DNA of 64,000 bases from Terrimonas sp. (lineage in GTDB: Bacteria > Bacteroidota > Bacteroidia > Chitinophagales > Chitinophagaceae): NCBI GenBank assembly GCA_016125075.1, contig WGMO01000001.1:248001-312000 (forward strand), given 5' to 3'. Shown here piece after piece: positions 25,975-33,857 of this stretch. How positions within the stretch are numbered: the stretch's first letter is position 1; the number at the start of each line of letters is the position of its first letter. The translations under genes were made by a program, and so were the position numbers. The notes beneath the pieces are model-generated. The model searched no databases. It saw only the letters and a list, made by a program, of their open reading frames with translations, and was not told the origin of the DNA.

Positions 25975-26970
25975 TCAATATTCCATTTTGTCGATCCATA
26001 CTTTTGCCTGACCAGCGGCATAGGAAATAATGATATCTGCCCCTGCCCTGGCCAGGGCTGACCATACTTCAAGGTGTGCGGCTTCCCGATTCAGTAAACC
26101 CTGGGCAGCCAGACTTTCCAATGCCGCATATTCACCGCTCACATGGTAAGCAGCAAGCGGTTTAAAGGTTTCCCTTTTCAAACCCGCAATTATATCTGTA
26201 TACAATGTGGCCGGTTTGACCATCAGGATATCTGCCCCCTCTTTTTCATCCCGTATGGCGGAAGCGATAGCATCTTTCCGGTTCAAAGGAGAAATCTGGT
26301 AGCTTTTCCGGTTACCCAACCCCTTCGCATTGGGTGAAGAATGACAGGCATCCCGAAATGGTCCATAAAACTGTGAACTGAATTTGGCCGCATAACTCAT
26401 GATGCTGACATCGTCATAACCCATGGCGTCAAGCAGGGTCCGGATCGCCCCGATCCGACCATCCATCATGTCGCTGGGAGCAATACAATCGGCACCAGCC
26501 TGTGCTAACTGCAAGGCATAGTTGCTAAGTACCTCAACGGTAAGATGATTAACCAATTTAACCTGGTGTTTATCCAATATGCCACAATGGCCATGGGAAG
26601 TGTAACTACAAAGGCAGAGATCCGCGGCCAGCCATACATCATCACCAAAATGCTCCCTGATCTCACTGAAAACGGACCGCGCAAATGAAAAATCAAAATC
26701 CTTTTCCTTTTTTGATGCCGGTACCGGGAAGACCAGGAATTTACTGATCCCGTTGTTCAGTTTATTTTCAATATTCCTCAACACCGACTGCGAGGAATCC
26801 ACCGGCACACCGGGTAACCCCTTCACTGCTCTTGTGGTGGGGATAGCCTCTTCCACAAACAAGGGTTGAATAAAACTTTTATGCGACAACCTCACATCGG
26901 CCGTAAGTTCACGCATATGCGTACCCGCCCGCAGGCGCCGCCTGGTTAGGGGGTAGAATATCTTTTCCAT
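25975..26970 (-). CDS. hemB: delta-aminolevulinic acid dehydratase (porphobilinogen synthase)
   Basis: Condenses two 5-aminolevulinate molecules to porphobilinogen. The 331-residue protein carries the zinc-site cysteines (about 119, 121, 129 in DLCLCSYTSHGHCG) and both active-site lysines: K196 in SYAAKFSSQFYGPFRDA and K252 in ILMVKPATLYTDI. So it is the Zn-type enzyme. Its start overlaps the 3' end of the hemC-hemD gene by 25 bases, evidence of coupled translation. Confidence 0.97.
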   Translation of the reverse strand: MEKIFYPLTRRRLRAGTHMRELTADVRLSHKSFIQPLFVEEAIPTTRAVKGLPGVPVDSSQSVLRNIENKLNNGISKFLVFPVPASKKEKDFDFSFARSVFSEIREHFGDDVWLAADLCLCSYTSHGHCGILDKHQVKLVNHLTVEVLSNYALQLAQAGADCIAPSDMMDGRIGAIRTLLDAMGYDDVSIMSYAAKFSSQFYGPFRDACHSSPNAKGLGNRKSYQISPLNRKDAIASAIRDEKEGADILMVKPATLYTDIIAGLKRETFKPLAAYHVSGEYAALESLAAQGLLNREAAHLEVWSALARAGADIIISYAAGQAKVWIDKMEY

Positions 26971-28478
26971 GCCAAAAATGATTTTATAGTGGGGAAAACA
27001 ACCGGTTCAATACCAGCGGTTTTCAATAATGTGGCCGTTTCTCCAAAAGGACAGGCATGCACGGCTCCCTGTTTAACAAACTGCTTATGTTGTTCATATT
27101 GGGCTGCACTGGTCCAGAATAAGATATCTGCATTCCTGACCTGTTGCTTTATTTCTTCATCCTGCCTGTTGACCAGTGAATGGGTCGCCAGTACATTCCA
27201 ACCTTTTTTCTTCCAGTTAGCTGCGGCATTTTCATTTGTGATCATCAGTACTTCTTCTTTTCTGATGCGCAGCAATGGCATCTCCCATATTGGTGGCAAT
27301 GTTTCAACACCCAGTGCATCAGCAGAACCCTCAACCCAGACCCCTTTCTTAGCCAGTTCAAACCATGTCTTTGTTCCGGCAGCCCAGACCCGTTTTTCCT
27401 GTAACTGTGCCAGTAAACCGGCACTGGTATTTCCCTGTATACTCTTATAATTCGCCAGGTAGACCACCGGTTCCGGGATAAGGGTATTGATGTCCCGGTA
27501 GGCATAATCAAAAAAATCACGCATCCTGTCTGTGCTGCTGAATAAGATCTTTCCAGCGGTCTCCAGTTCGGGTAATTCGGACCAGCGGATAAATTCTTTT
27601 TCATTTTCATCCTTCCCGGCAGCGTAGGTGAGTTTTTGGTCTCCATAGTAAATTGTCGTTACCCCAAACTTCTGTAAACAACCCCTGCCATATTGTTGTG
27701 CCGTTCTTTTTTCATGGATACAATCTGAATGAAGCGATTGATCATTGATAGCATCCAGGATCCGGATGGCTGTTGTATTGCTGAAATGAGCTTCTGCAAC
27801 AATGGCCCCCTGGCAGGGTGCGGGCACACATTCAAAAATGGGCAACAGCATTTTTCTTTTTCCCTTTAATAAATCATGCACAGGTTGATTGGCTGACCCG
27901 CTGATGGATTCAGCTTGTAACAACCGATTCAGTCCTGCTGTGGCCAGGATCGTGGCATCATATTCACCGTTGGAAAGTTTATGCAACCGGGTTTCGACAT
28001 TTCCCCGAATAGGTTTGACGGCCATCTGTATCTCAGCACCCCACTGTGGCAGTGCTTTCTTCAAAAAGCCCAAGACAATTTCCTCTCTCCGTGGCGAGCA
28101 GGTGCCGACAATGAGGGTCTCTCCTTTCTTTATTTTATTTTCAACGTCTTCATTGAAAAGCGCAAGATCCCTGACGTCGTCACGGTCAATCACTGCAAAA
28201 TGGTTCGGGCCAAAAAAATGTTCTCCGCTCATATCCTTCAATGAATGCACCGCAATATCAGCATCGCCCCGGGCAAGCCGGGCAAAGATCTCACCGGTAA
28301 AAAAATCTGTTCCCTCCATCGTTTGCAGCGGAATATCCCTAAGAACGTCACCCCGGCTGGTTACCGGAAGCAGTTCCACCCCGATACCGGGAAAATTCAG
28401 TTCAATTTTCTGTTTCACCAGCTCCATCTGCAAAAGCGAGAGCCTGGATCCCCTGCCGGTCAGCCTGATGGTCTCCAT
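26946..28478 (-). CDS. hemC: hydroxymethylbilane synthase fused to a uroporphyrinogen-III synthase-like domain
   Basis: 510 residues. Residues 1 to about 285 are porphobilinogen deaminase (HemC): GRGSRLSLLQ, ARGDADIAVHSLKDM, GTCSPRREE, IRGNVETRLHKL, PAPCQGAIVAE and the dipyrromethane-cofactor cysteine C267 in QYGRGCLQKFG. The remaining 220 residues have the two-lobed alpha/beta pattern and position expected of HemD (KILFSSTDRMRDFF, KRVWAAGTKTWFELAKKG, ADILFWTSAAQYEQH, PFGETATLLKTAGIEPV), though sequence conservation of HemD is low. The fusion would channel hydroxymethylbilane to uroporphyrinogen III. The start lies 77 bases inside the upstream synthase gene; later starts would remove the RGSRLSLLQ motif. 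Confidence 0.9.
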   Translation of the reverse strand: METIRLTGRGSRLSLLQMELVKQKIELNFPGIGVELLPVTSRGDVLRDIPLQTMEGTDFFTGEIFARLARGDADIAVHSLKDMSGEHFFGPNHFAVIDRDDVRDLALFNEDVENKIKKGETLIVGTCSPRREEIVLGFLKKALPQWGAEIQMAVKPIRGNVETRLHKLSNGEYDATILATAGLNRLLQAESISGSANQPVHDLLKGKRKMLLPIFECVPAPCQGAIVAEAHFSNTTAIRILDAINDQSLHSDCIHEKRTAQQYGRGCLQKFGVTTIYYGDQKLTYAAGKDENEKEFIRWSELPELETAGKILFSSTDRMRDFFDYAYRDINTLIPEPVVYLANYKSIQGNTSAGLLAQLQEKRVWAAGTKTWFELAKKGVWVEGSADALGVETLPPIWEMPLLRIRKEEVLMITNENAAANWKKKGWNVLATHSLVNRQDEEIKQQVRNADILFWTSAAQYEQHKQFVKQGAVHACPFGETATLLKTAGIEPVVFPTIKSFLAWKRYSTP

Positions 28479-29655
28479 GGATGATTTTTTTGAGGCTGTG
28501 CGCCAGGTGATGGATATGTTTTAGCTGGTGCCTGCCCGTTATGATAATACGCAGACATTCTTCTCCTCTTGGGACGGTAGGAAAATTGATAGGTTGTAAA
28601 TAAACACCTTGTTCCAGGAGCAACCTGGACGCTACCGACCTGCAATGTTCAGCACCCGGTACCGGCACGATTGTGATATGAGAAGGGTTCTCCCGGTATT
28701 CGACACCTGCTTGCCTCAATGCAGTCCTCAACTGTTCAACTTTTTGAGGAAGTACCTGCCTGTCACCTGCCTGGATCAGTTCGATACTTTTCCGGGCAGC
28801 GCTGCAAATAGCCGGAGGCAAAGAAGTTGTGAAAATAAACCCGTTCCCGAAGCTTCTTACAAAATCAATGATGGTCTTTGAAGCCGTGATATAGCCCCCA
28901 AACACACCTATAGCTTTTGACAAAGTGCCATTCAAAATATCAATCTTCTCCTGGAGCTGTTCCCTTTCAAAGATACCGGCACCGTTTTTACCATAAAGAC
29001 CCACGGCATGGACTTCATCCACATAGGTCATGGCATTGAATTCCGCAGCCAGCTGAACAATTTCCTGCACAGGGGCGATCGACCCACTCATTGAATACAC
29101 AGATTCAAATACGATAATTTTAGGCTGGTGGTAAGGAACGGATTGCAGGCAGTCGCGTAAATGGGCCATATCATTATGACGGAAAACAAATTTTTTGTTT
29201 TTACAACCCCGCATGCCTTCGATGATGGAGGCATGATTTTCCTGGTCGGAAAAGAAAACCAGGTCATTGATATTCCTGGCCAGTGTTTGCAGCGTAGTAA
29301 CATTGGCCTGGTAGGCGCCATTGAAAAGCAGGGCTGCTTCTTTCCCATGCCAGGCCGAAAGAGTTGCCTCCAGTTCCCGGTGGTAAATGGTCGTACCCGA
29401 AATATTCCGTGTACCACCGCTTCCTGTTCCGCTTTTATAAGTGGTATGGCTCAGTTTCCCGATCACGGCTTCATGGGTACTCATGCAGAGATAATCATTA
29501 CTGCACCAGTTCACAGCAGCACGCTGTTCCCCTTGGACATTTGTATAATAAAAATGTGGAAAATGCTGCACACTTTTGTTCACTTCAAGAAAATAGCGAT
29601 AATGCCCTTCCTGTTTCAATTGCAACAATTTTTCTTCTAATAATTTTTTATACAT
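28402..29655 (-). CDS. 5-aminolevulinate synthase (Shemin pathway)
   Basis: PLP enzyme condensing glycine and succinyl-CoA to 5-aminolevulinate. Within the alpha-oxoamine synthase family the signatures are those of ALAS: NWCSNDYLCM (49-58), GGTRNISGTTIYH (80-92), NHASIIEGMRG, VDEVHAVGLYG (212-222), the PLP lysine K247 in GTLSKAIGVFGGY, and PTVPRGEECLRI (359-370). 417 residues fits. AONS, KBL and SPT carry different residues at the GTRNISGT position. First gene of the tetrapyrrole operon, 11 bases downstream of a palindromic operator. The last 25 residues overlap hemC out of frame. Most Bacteroidota make aminolevulinate from glutamyl-tRNA, so this gene is notable and may be acquired; its base use does not look foreign. 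Confidence 0.92.
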   Translation of the reverse strand: MYKKLLEEKLLQLKQEGHYRYFLEVNKSVQHFPHFYYTNVQGEQRAAVNWCSNDYLCMSTHEAVIGKLSHTTYKSGTGSGGTRNISGTTIYHRELEATLSAWHGKEAALLFNGAYQANVTTLQTLARNINDLVFFSDQENHASIIEGMRGCKNKKFVFRHNDMAHLRDCLQSVPYHQPKIIVFESVYSMSGSIAPVQEIVQLAAEFNAMTYVDEVHAVGLYGKNGAGIFEREQLQEKIDILNGTLSKAIGVFGGYITASKTIIDFVRSFGNGFIFTTSLPPAICSAARKSIELIQAGDRQVLPQKVEQLRTALRQAGVEYRENPSHITIVPVPGAEHCRSVASRLLLEQGVYLQPINFPTVPRGEECLRIIITGRHQLKHIHHLAHSLKKIIHGDHQADRQGIQALAFADGAGETEN

Positions 29656-29665
29656 TTATTTTTAT

Positions 29666-29688
29666 TACCCTACAAAAATAGTAGACTA
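29666..29688 (-). promoter_or_regulatory. Rrf2-type operator, site 1 (ALAS operon)
   Basis: Minus strand reads TAGTCTAC, 7 bases, GTAGGGTA. The central CTAC-N7-GTAG is a perfect inverted repeat. It covers the -7 box of the ALAS promoter, as expected for repression. Three further copies occur at 31331, 40945 and 42443. Confidence 0.8.
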
Positions 29689-29703
29689 ATAATAAGCTGC
29701 CAA
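29673..29703 (-). promoter_or_regulatory. promoter of the ALAS-hemCD-hemB-cysG-tauE operon
   Basis: Minus strand: TTG (29703-29701), 20 bases, TATTTTTG (29680-29673), an exact match to the Bacteroidota housekeeping promoter. The -7 box lies inside operator site 1. Confidence 0.75.
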
Positions 29704-29823
29704 AAAGAATTATTGAACTGTACAAACGGCCGTTTGAAAAAGAGCGCCCTGCCAGGCACATGCACAAAATATTCCGGACACTATCGTTTAGACTCGAAGA
29801 TGTGCTTATCCCGTGAGGATACA

Positions 29824-31119
29824 CTACTCCGTAATAATCTCCATTTGTCCTTCTCCGTCCGTGATAGCGGGCATTTGGGGATCTGTATAGTTATAATAAG
29901 AGAGCACAGCCCTGCGCAGCTGTTCTGCCAGCACAAATTTGGGATTGTCCTTACTGAAGATATAATCAGTCCGTTCATTGGGGTTAAAGTCCTTGGCACA
30001 TAAAATATCATACATATAGAAGAGGCCCCACTTGCCGACCCGGATAATGGCTTTTCGCCGGACTAAAATGCTACAGAATACTTCGCTTTTTCTGCGGGTT
30101 TTGATACCGATGCAAACCCCAAAAGTCCTGGTATCATCGTCATTCAGGTATTTCACGAGGTGGTGTTTCAGTTTCAGGGCTTCGAGACTGTTGTCTTCCA
30201 CCTGGAAATTAAGTTCGTTGGCCGCATGCCGTACATTGATCTGGTACTTATCCAGAAGGAAATTCCAGTCCAAACGATTTTTTTCTTCGATGCCTTTGAT
30301 GATAATCGTTTTCCAGGGCGTTGAACAGAGTTGCGTGATCCTGGTCTCCACGCATAAGAGGCATACTTCCTTTAAGAACCGGATGCTGAATAGTTCATCC
30401 CGCCGGTAGATGCCCAGCCAGTATTTGTCATGATACCGGTTCAATCCTTCATAATAAGGAAGATTAAAGGGAGGTAAGCTAAGCGGTTCCCCGGAAGGTT
30501 TTGTGTTAAATGTATGGGTACCGGCCAAAGCATACAGCGCATCACCGTCTGCCGCCGCATTATCGTAAAAGGCATCAGCATCTCCAAGAATCGTCTTTTC
30601 AATATGTTGCGACATGACTGCCAGGTCGTTTGTAAGCACCACATCCTTCCATTCATAAATGATATTGGTTTTGGGAAAACGGATAAACAGGTACCAGTAA
30701 TCCTGCTCAGCCGGTGAGGCCACCCAATTGATATTACCGGTGAGTAAAGGTGTAAAACTTTGGTTGGCATCGCTGATATTGATCTTTAAACGTGGCGAGA
30801 ACCCAAAGGAGGAAAAGATCGACTTGTAGATGTCTTCCGACAACCAGGTATTGATGATGAAGGCTTCCTGCGCCGGATATGAGCTCATGATATTGGGAAA
30901 ATCCTCCCGGTTGATCTCATAACTGACGCCCAGGGTTTCCAGTTCACTGGTAAGATTAGCAAGCTCTTCGATCTCAACATCCAATAATAATTGCTGGCGT
31001 AAACCAAAGCGGACATACAACAATCCCGATTTACCGGCAGCCAGCAGTATATTATACAGATCATTGGGAGGAATAATACCCCCGACAAAATTGATCTTGA
31101 TGGTATTGATATTTTTCAT
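29824..31119 (-). CDS. sulfite/nitrite reductase-like half-domain protein without cluster ligands
   Basis: A 431-residue protein with the ferredoxin-like half-domain pattern of siroheme reductases: near the N-terminus INFVGGIIPPNDLYNILLAAGKSGLLYVRFGLRQQLLL in outline, and a second copy around WYLFIRFP and LLCVETRITQLCSTPWKTIIIKG. The two CxnC pairs that bind the [4Fe-4S]-siroheme centre are absent, so it is probably not a reductase. Related Bacteroidota proteins often end in a rubredoxin domain; none is present here or in the 170 bases downstream. It is divergent from the HEPN sulfite reductase, suggesting an accessory or electron-transfer role. Function inferred only from family and neighbour. 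Confidence 0.7.
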   Translation of the reverse strand: MKNINTIKINFVGGIIPPNDLYNILLAAGKSGLLYVRFGLRQQLLLDVEIEELANLTSELETLGVSYEINREDFPNIMSSYPAQEAFIINTWLSEDIYKSIFSSFGFSPRLKINISDANQSFTPLLTGNINWVASPAEQDYWYLFIRFPKTNIIYEWKDVVLTNDLAVMSQHIEKTILGDADAFYDNAAADGDALYALAGTHTFNTKPSGEPLSLPPFNLPYYEGLNRYHDKYWLGIYRRDELFSIRFLKEVCLLCVETRITQLCSTPWKTIIIKGIEEKNRLDWNFLLDKYQINVRHAANELNFQVEDNSLEALKLKHHLVKYLNDDDTRTFGVCIGIKTRRKSEVFCSILVRRKAIIRVGKWGLFYMYDILCAKDFNPNERTDYIFSKDNPKFVLAEQLRRAVLSYYNYTDPQMPAITDGEGQMEIITE

Positions 31120-31164
31120 GATACAAGCTTTTTATCCGTTTATTCAAATATCCCTTTTTTTAAC

Positions 31165-31180
31165 ATGAACACTTGTTCAT
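31165..31180. promoter_or_regulatory. perfect palindrome ATGAACACTTGTTCAT
   Basis: Seven-base half sites (ATGAACA and TGTTCAT) around a CT centre, 46 bases upstream of the minus-strand half-domain gene. It differs from the Rrf2-type site and may bind another regulator. A shorter related element, TGAACTTGTTCA, occurs at 33834-33845 beyond the sulfite reductase. Confidence 0.45.
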
Positions 31181-31298
31181 ATTTCATTTTTAGACTTTGA
31201 ATGAGCGACAACAGGCATAAAGTACATGGACCTGGTCCCCATGCCCCTGTTCCCGGTGGAGCCAAATCTATCTTCAGGGCGGAAATCAAAAATATATT

Positions 31299-31328
31299 TT
31301 GCCCTTAAAGCCCATCAGGCTATTTTTG
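31299..31328 (+). promoter_or_regulatory. promoter of the sulfite reductase gene
   Basis: TTG (31299-31301), 19 bases, TATTTTTG (31321-31328). Exact consensus for Bacteroidota. The operator begins 2 bases downstream, over the expected transcription start. Confidence 0.8.
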
Positions 31329-31330
31329 TA

Positions 31331-31353
31331 TAGTCTACTATTTTAGTAGGGTA
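31331..31353 (+). promoter_or_regulatory. Rrf2-type operator, site 2 (sulfite reductase)
   Basis: TAGTCTAC, 7 bases (TATTTTA), GTAGGGTA, identical in both half sites to site 1. It lies just downstream of the -7 box, a position that would block initiation. Confidence 0.8.
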
Positions 31354-31416
31354 TAAACTCTATTACTGCGGGGATCCCGTAAATCCTTTCAGCAGTGTAA
31401 AACGAAAACAACGACT

Positions 31417-33546
31417 ATGCAGAGTTTCCGCACAGAGCTGGAAAATCCCCTGGTGGAGCAGGACATCATTGATCTGGAAAAAAAGATCCGTGCATTCCGG
31501 GAAGGAACTATGGATGAAGAGAAATTCCGCAGCCTTCGTCTCGCCCGGGGAGTTTATGGCCAGCGTCAACCCGGTGTACAGATGGTTAGGATCAAACTTC
31601 CTTACGGAAAAATGACCCTCAAACAATGGGAACGTATCAGCCATGTTTCTGATGAATATTCTACCGGGAATTTACACCTGACAACCCGGCAGGATATCCA
31701 GATCCATTTTGTAAGCCTGGACCGCACCCCGGAAATGTGGGCGGAACTGGAACAGGACCAAATAACCATCCGGGAAGCCTGTGGTAACACGGTCAGGAAT
31801 ATCACCGCTTCCGACCTGGCCGGTATTGATCCGGAAGAACCTTTTGATGTGACACCCTATGCACATGCGATGTTTGAATATTTCTTACGCAAACCCTTTT
31901 GCCAGGAAATGGGCCGTAAGTTCAAGATCGCATTCAGCAGCAGTGAAAAAGATTCCGCGCTCACCTTTATGCATGACCTGGGTGCCCTGCCCAGGATAAA
32001 GATCATCGATGGAAAAGAAATCCGTGGCTTTAAGATCCTGGTGGGGGGTGGACTGGGTGCACAACCCCATCTGGCCATCACCACCCATGAATTCCTCGAG
32101 GAAGACAGGCTGATACCCTACCTCGAAGCGGTATTAAGGGTTTTTGACCGGCATGGGGAACGAAACAGCCGGCACAAAGCCCGTATCAAATTCCTGATCC
32201 AGAAAATTGGGATAGACGCTTTCAACGCGCTGGTACAGGAAGAATGGGAGGCCGTTGCAACAAAAACCTTTAGCGTTAATCGGGCTGAGCATATAAACCC
32301 CAATATTCATCATGATAGGATCAGCCAGTCCTTTAATTTACCGGAGACCCCGGACATAGATCCCTACCGGTTTGAGGTTTGGAAAAAATGCAATGTTGTA
32401 GAACAGAAGCAAACCGGTTTTTTTGCTGTGTATGTTCGCGTGCCCAATGGCAATATCAGCAGCCATACCAGCCGGCGCCTGATCGAAAAATTGAAAGGTG
32501 TGATAGCGGATGATGTGCGGGTAACCATTAACCAGGGACTCCAGTTCCGTTTTATCAAAGCAGAACACCTCGAATATATATACCATGTGTTATCGGTAGA
32601 AAATCTGGGAGCAGCCGGTTTTGGGAGTGTGGCCGATATCACATCCTGTCCTGGTACCGACACCTGTAACCTGGGGATCAGTAACAGTACCGGCACAGCA
32701 TTGGTACTGTCGGAAATGATCGAAGAAGAATATCCCGAACTGTTATACAATAAGGACCTGAGCATCAAGATCAGTGGGTGTATGAACAGTTGCGGACAGC
32801 ATGGTATGGCATCGATCGGGTTTCATGGTTCATCCTTAAAAGCCAGAGGCCAGGTTGTACCCGCCCTCCAGGTATTGGTGGGGGGCGGCATACTGGGGGG
32901 AGGTGAAGGGCGGATTGCCGCAAAGGTTATCAAAGTGCCGAGTAAGAGAGGTCCGGATGTGGTCAGGACCCTCCTGGACGATTATCAACTGAATGCACAT
33001 GAAGGTGAACGTTATGACAACTATGTACAACGGCAAACCGATAAATATTTTTATGAACTCCTCAAACCCCACGCCAATCTGGATACACTGCAGGATGATG
33101 ATTTTATTGACTGGGGGCAGGAACAGAAATTCGCTACAGCGATCGGTGTGGGCGAATGTGCAGGGGTGATGATCGACCTGGTCGCTACCCTGATTTTAGA
33201 AGCCCGGGAGAAAATGGAGAACAGTGAAGCCTGCCTGGCAGCCGGTCAGTGGTCCGACGCCCTGTACCACGCCTATAGCGCACAGGTTCATGCTGCCAAA
33301 GCCCTGCTCTTACAACAGGGAGTACAGTGCAATACACAGCATGGCATATTAAAAGACTTCGATCTGCATTTCACTGAAAAAGGTCTATACACCGACCGGC
33401 CCAATTTCAAGGACGCCGTATTAGCGATCAACCGGGAATCGCCCGGAGAAGCATTCGGGTACCGTTACCATGCAGAAGCCCGAGCGTTCCTGGAATTTTC
33501 AGTCGTATGGAGAAAACAGGCGGTAACCGGTATGCAAAATGAATGA
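31417..33546 (+). CDS. assimilatory sulfite (nitrite-type) reductase with C-terminal HEPN domain
   Basis: Siroheme enzyme, most likely reducing sulfite to sulfide in assimilation given its neighbours. 709 residues: two half-domain/catalytic-domain repeats up to about 560, with the complete cluster motif C-x5-C (C411, C417 in SCPGTDTCNLG) and C-x3-C (C455, C459 in GCMNSCGQHG). Residues from about 589 form a helical HEPN domain (LEAREKMENSEACLAAGQWSDALYHAYSAQVH in outline, ending FLEFSVVWRK). The HEPN part lacks an obvious RxxxxH nuclease motif, so it is probably a binding module. Similar fusions are annotated across Bacteroidota. Nitrite reduction cannot be excluded by sequence alone. Confidence 0.9.
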   Translation: MQSFRTELENPLVEQDIIDLEKKIRAFREGTMDEEKFRSLRLARGVYGQRQPGVQMVRIKLPYGKMTLKQWERISHVSDEYSTGNLHLTTRQDIQIHFVSLDRTPEMWAELEQDQITIREACGNTVRNITASDLAGIDPEEPFDVTPYAHAMFEYFLRKPFCQEMGRKFKIAFSSSEKDSALTFMHDLGALPRIKIIDGKEIRGFKILVGGGLGAQPHLAITTHEFLEEDRLIPYLEAVLRVFDRHGERNSRHKARIKFLIQKIGIDAFNALVQEEWEAVATKTFSVNRAEHINPNIHHDRISQSFNLPETPDIDPYRFEVWKKCNVVEQKQTGFFAVYVRVPNGNISSHTSRRLIEKLKGVIADDVRVTINQGLQFRFIKAEHLEYIYHVLSVENLGAAGFGSVADITSCPGTDTCNLGISNSTGTALVLSEMIEEEYPELLYNKDLSIKISGCMNSCGQHGMASIGFHGSSLKARGQVVPALQVLVGGGILGGGEGRIAAKVIKVPSKRGPDVVRTLLDDYQLNAHEGERYDNYVQRQTDKYFYELLKPHANLDTLQDDDFIDWGQEQKFATAIGVGECAGVMIDLVATLILEAREKMENSEACLAAGQWSDALYHAYSAQVHAAKALLLQQGVQCNTQHGILKDFDLHFTEKGLYTDRPNFKDAVLAINRESPGEAFGYRYHAEARAFLEFSVVWRKQAVTGMQNE

Positions 33547-33857
33547 TTTGTAATTTTTCTTTTATAGTCCGGCTTGTTTAACTGTCTGTCTGAGAGCATT
33601 GGAATAATGCTTTATTGATGAACACAGCATCTACATCTGCCATACAGGTAAAACCGGTTGGCAGAATGGCAATCATCATTCATACAACCTGAATTCTATT
33701 GGCTTTTTGGCAACTACCAGTCCTTAAATTGATAATGGTATATCCTGCTATAACATATATCGTACATTAAATTTCCCTTTTAAAGTATTTTGAAACAATC
33801 AATTCAGCAATCCGAATCCCCTACCGATTTGTTTGAACTTGTTCATTAATAGATCCG
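33547..33857. other. intergenic region, 311 bases
   Basis: No coding frame of note and no clear terminator after the sulfite reductase. The only structure is the short palindrome TGAACTTGTTCA at 33834-33845, just before the ATPase beta remnant. Confidence 0.7.

Larger units (their letters stand above)
31120..31416. other. divergent regulatory region
   Basis: This 297-base gap separates the half-domain protein (left) from the sulfite reductase (right). It contains a perfect 16-bp palindrome at 31165-31180 near the left gene, and a promoter plus operator (31299-31354) near the right gene. No small gene was seen. Confidence 0.8.

Noticed and set aside
29656-29823. Possible detached rubredoxin domain after the half-domain protein
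   Set aside because: Translation of the region in the other minus-strand frames gives one CxC only and no paired CxxC motifs or aromatic core of a rubredoxin.
33181-33546. HEPN tail as part of a toxin-antitoxin or defence system
   Set aside because: It is in frame with the reductase, lacks a visible RxxxxH motif, and has no antitoxin or nucleotidyltransferase partner beside it.
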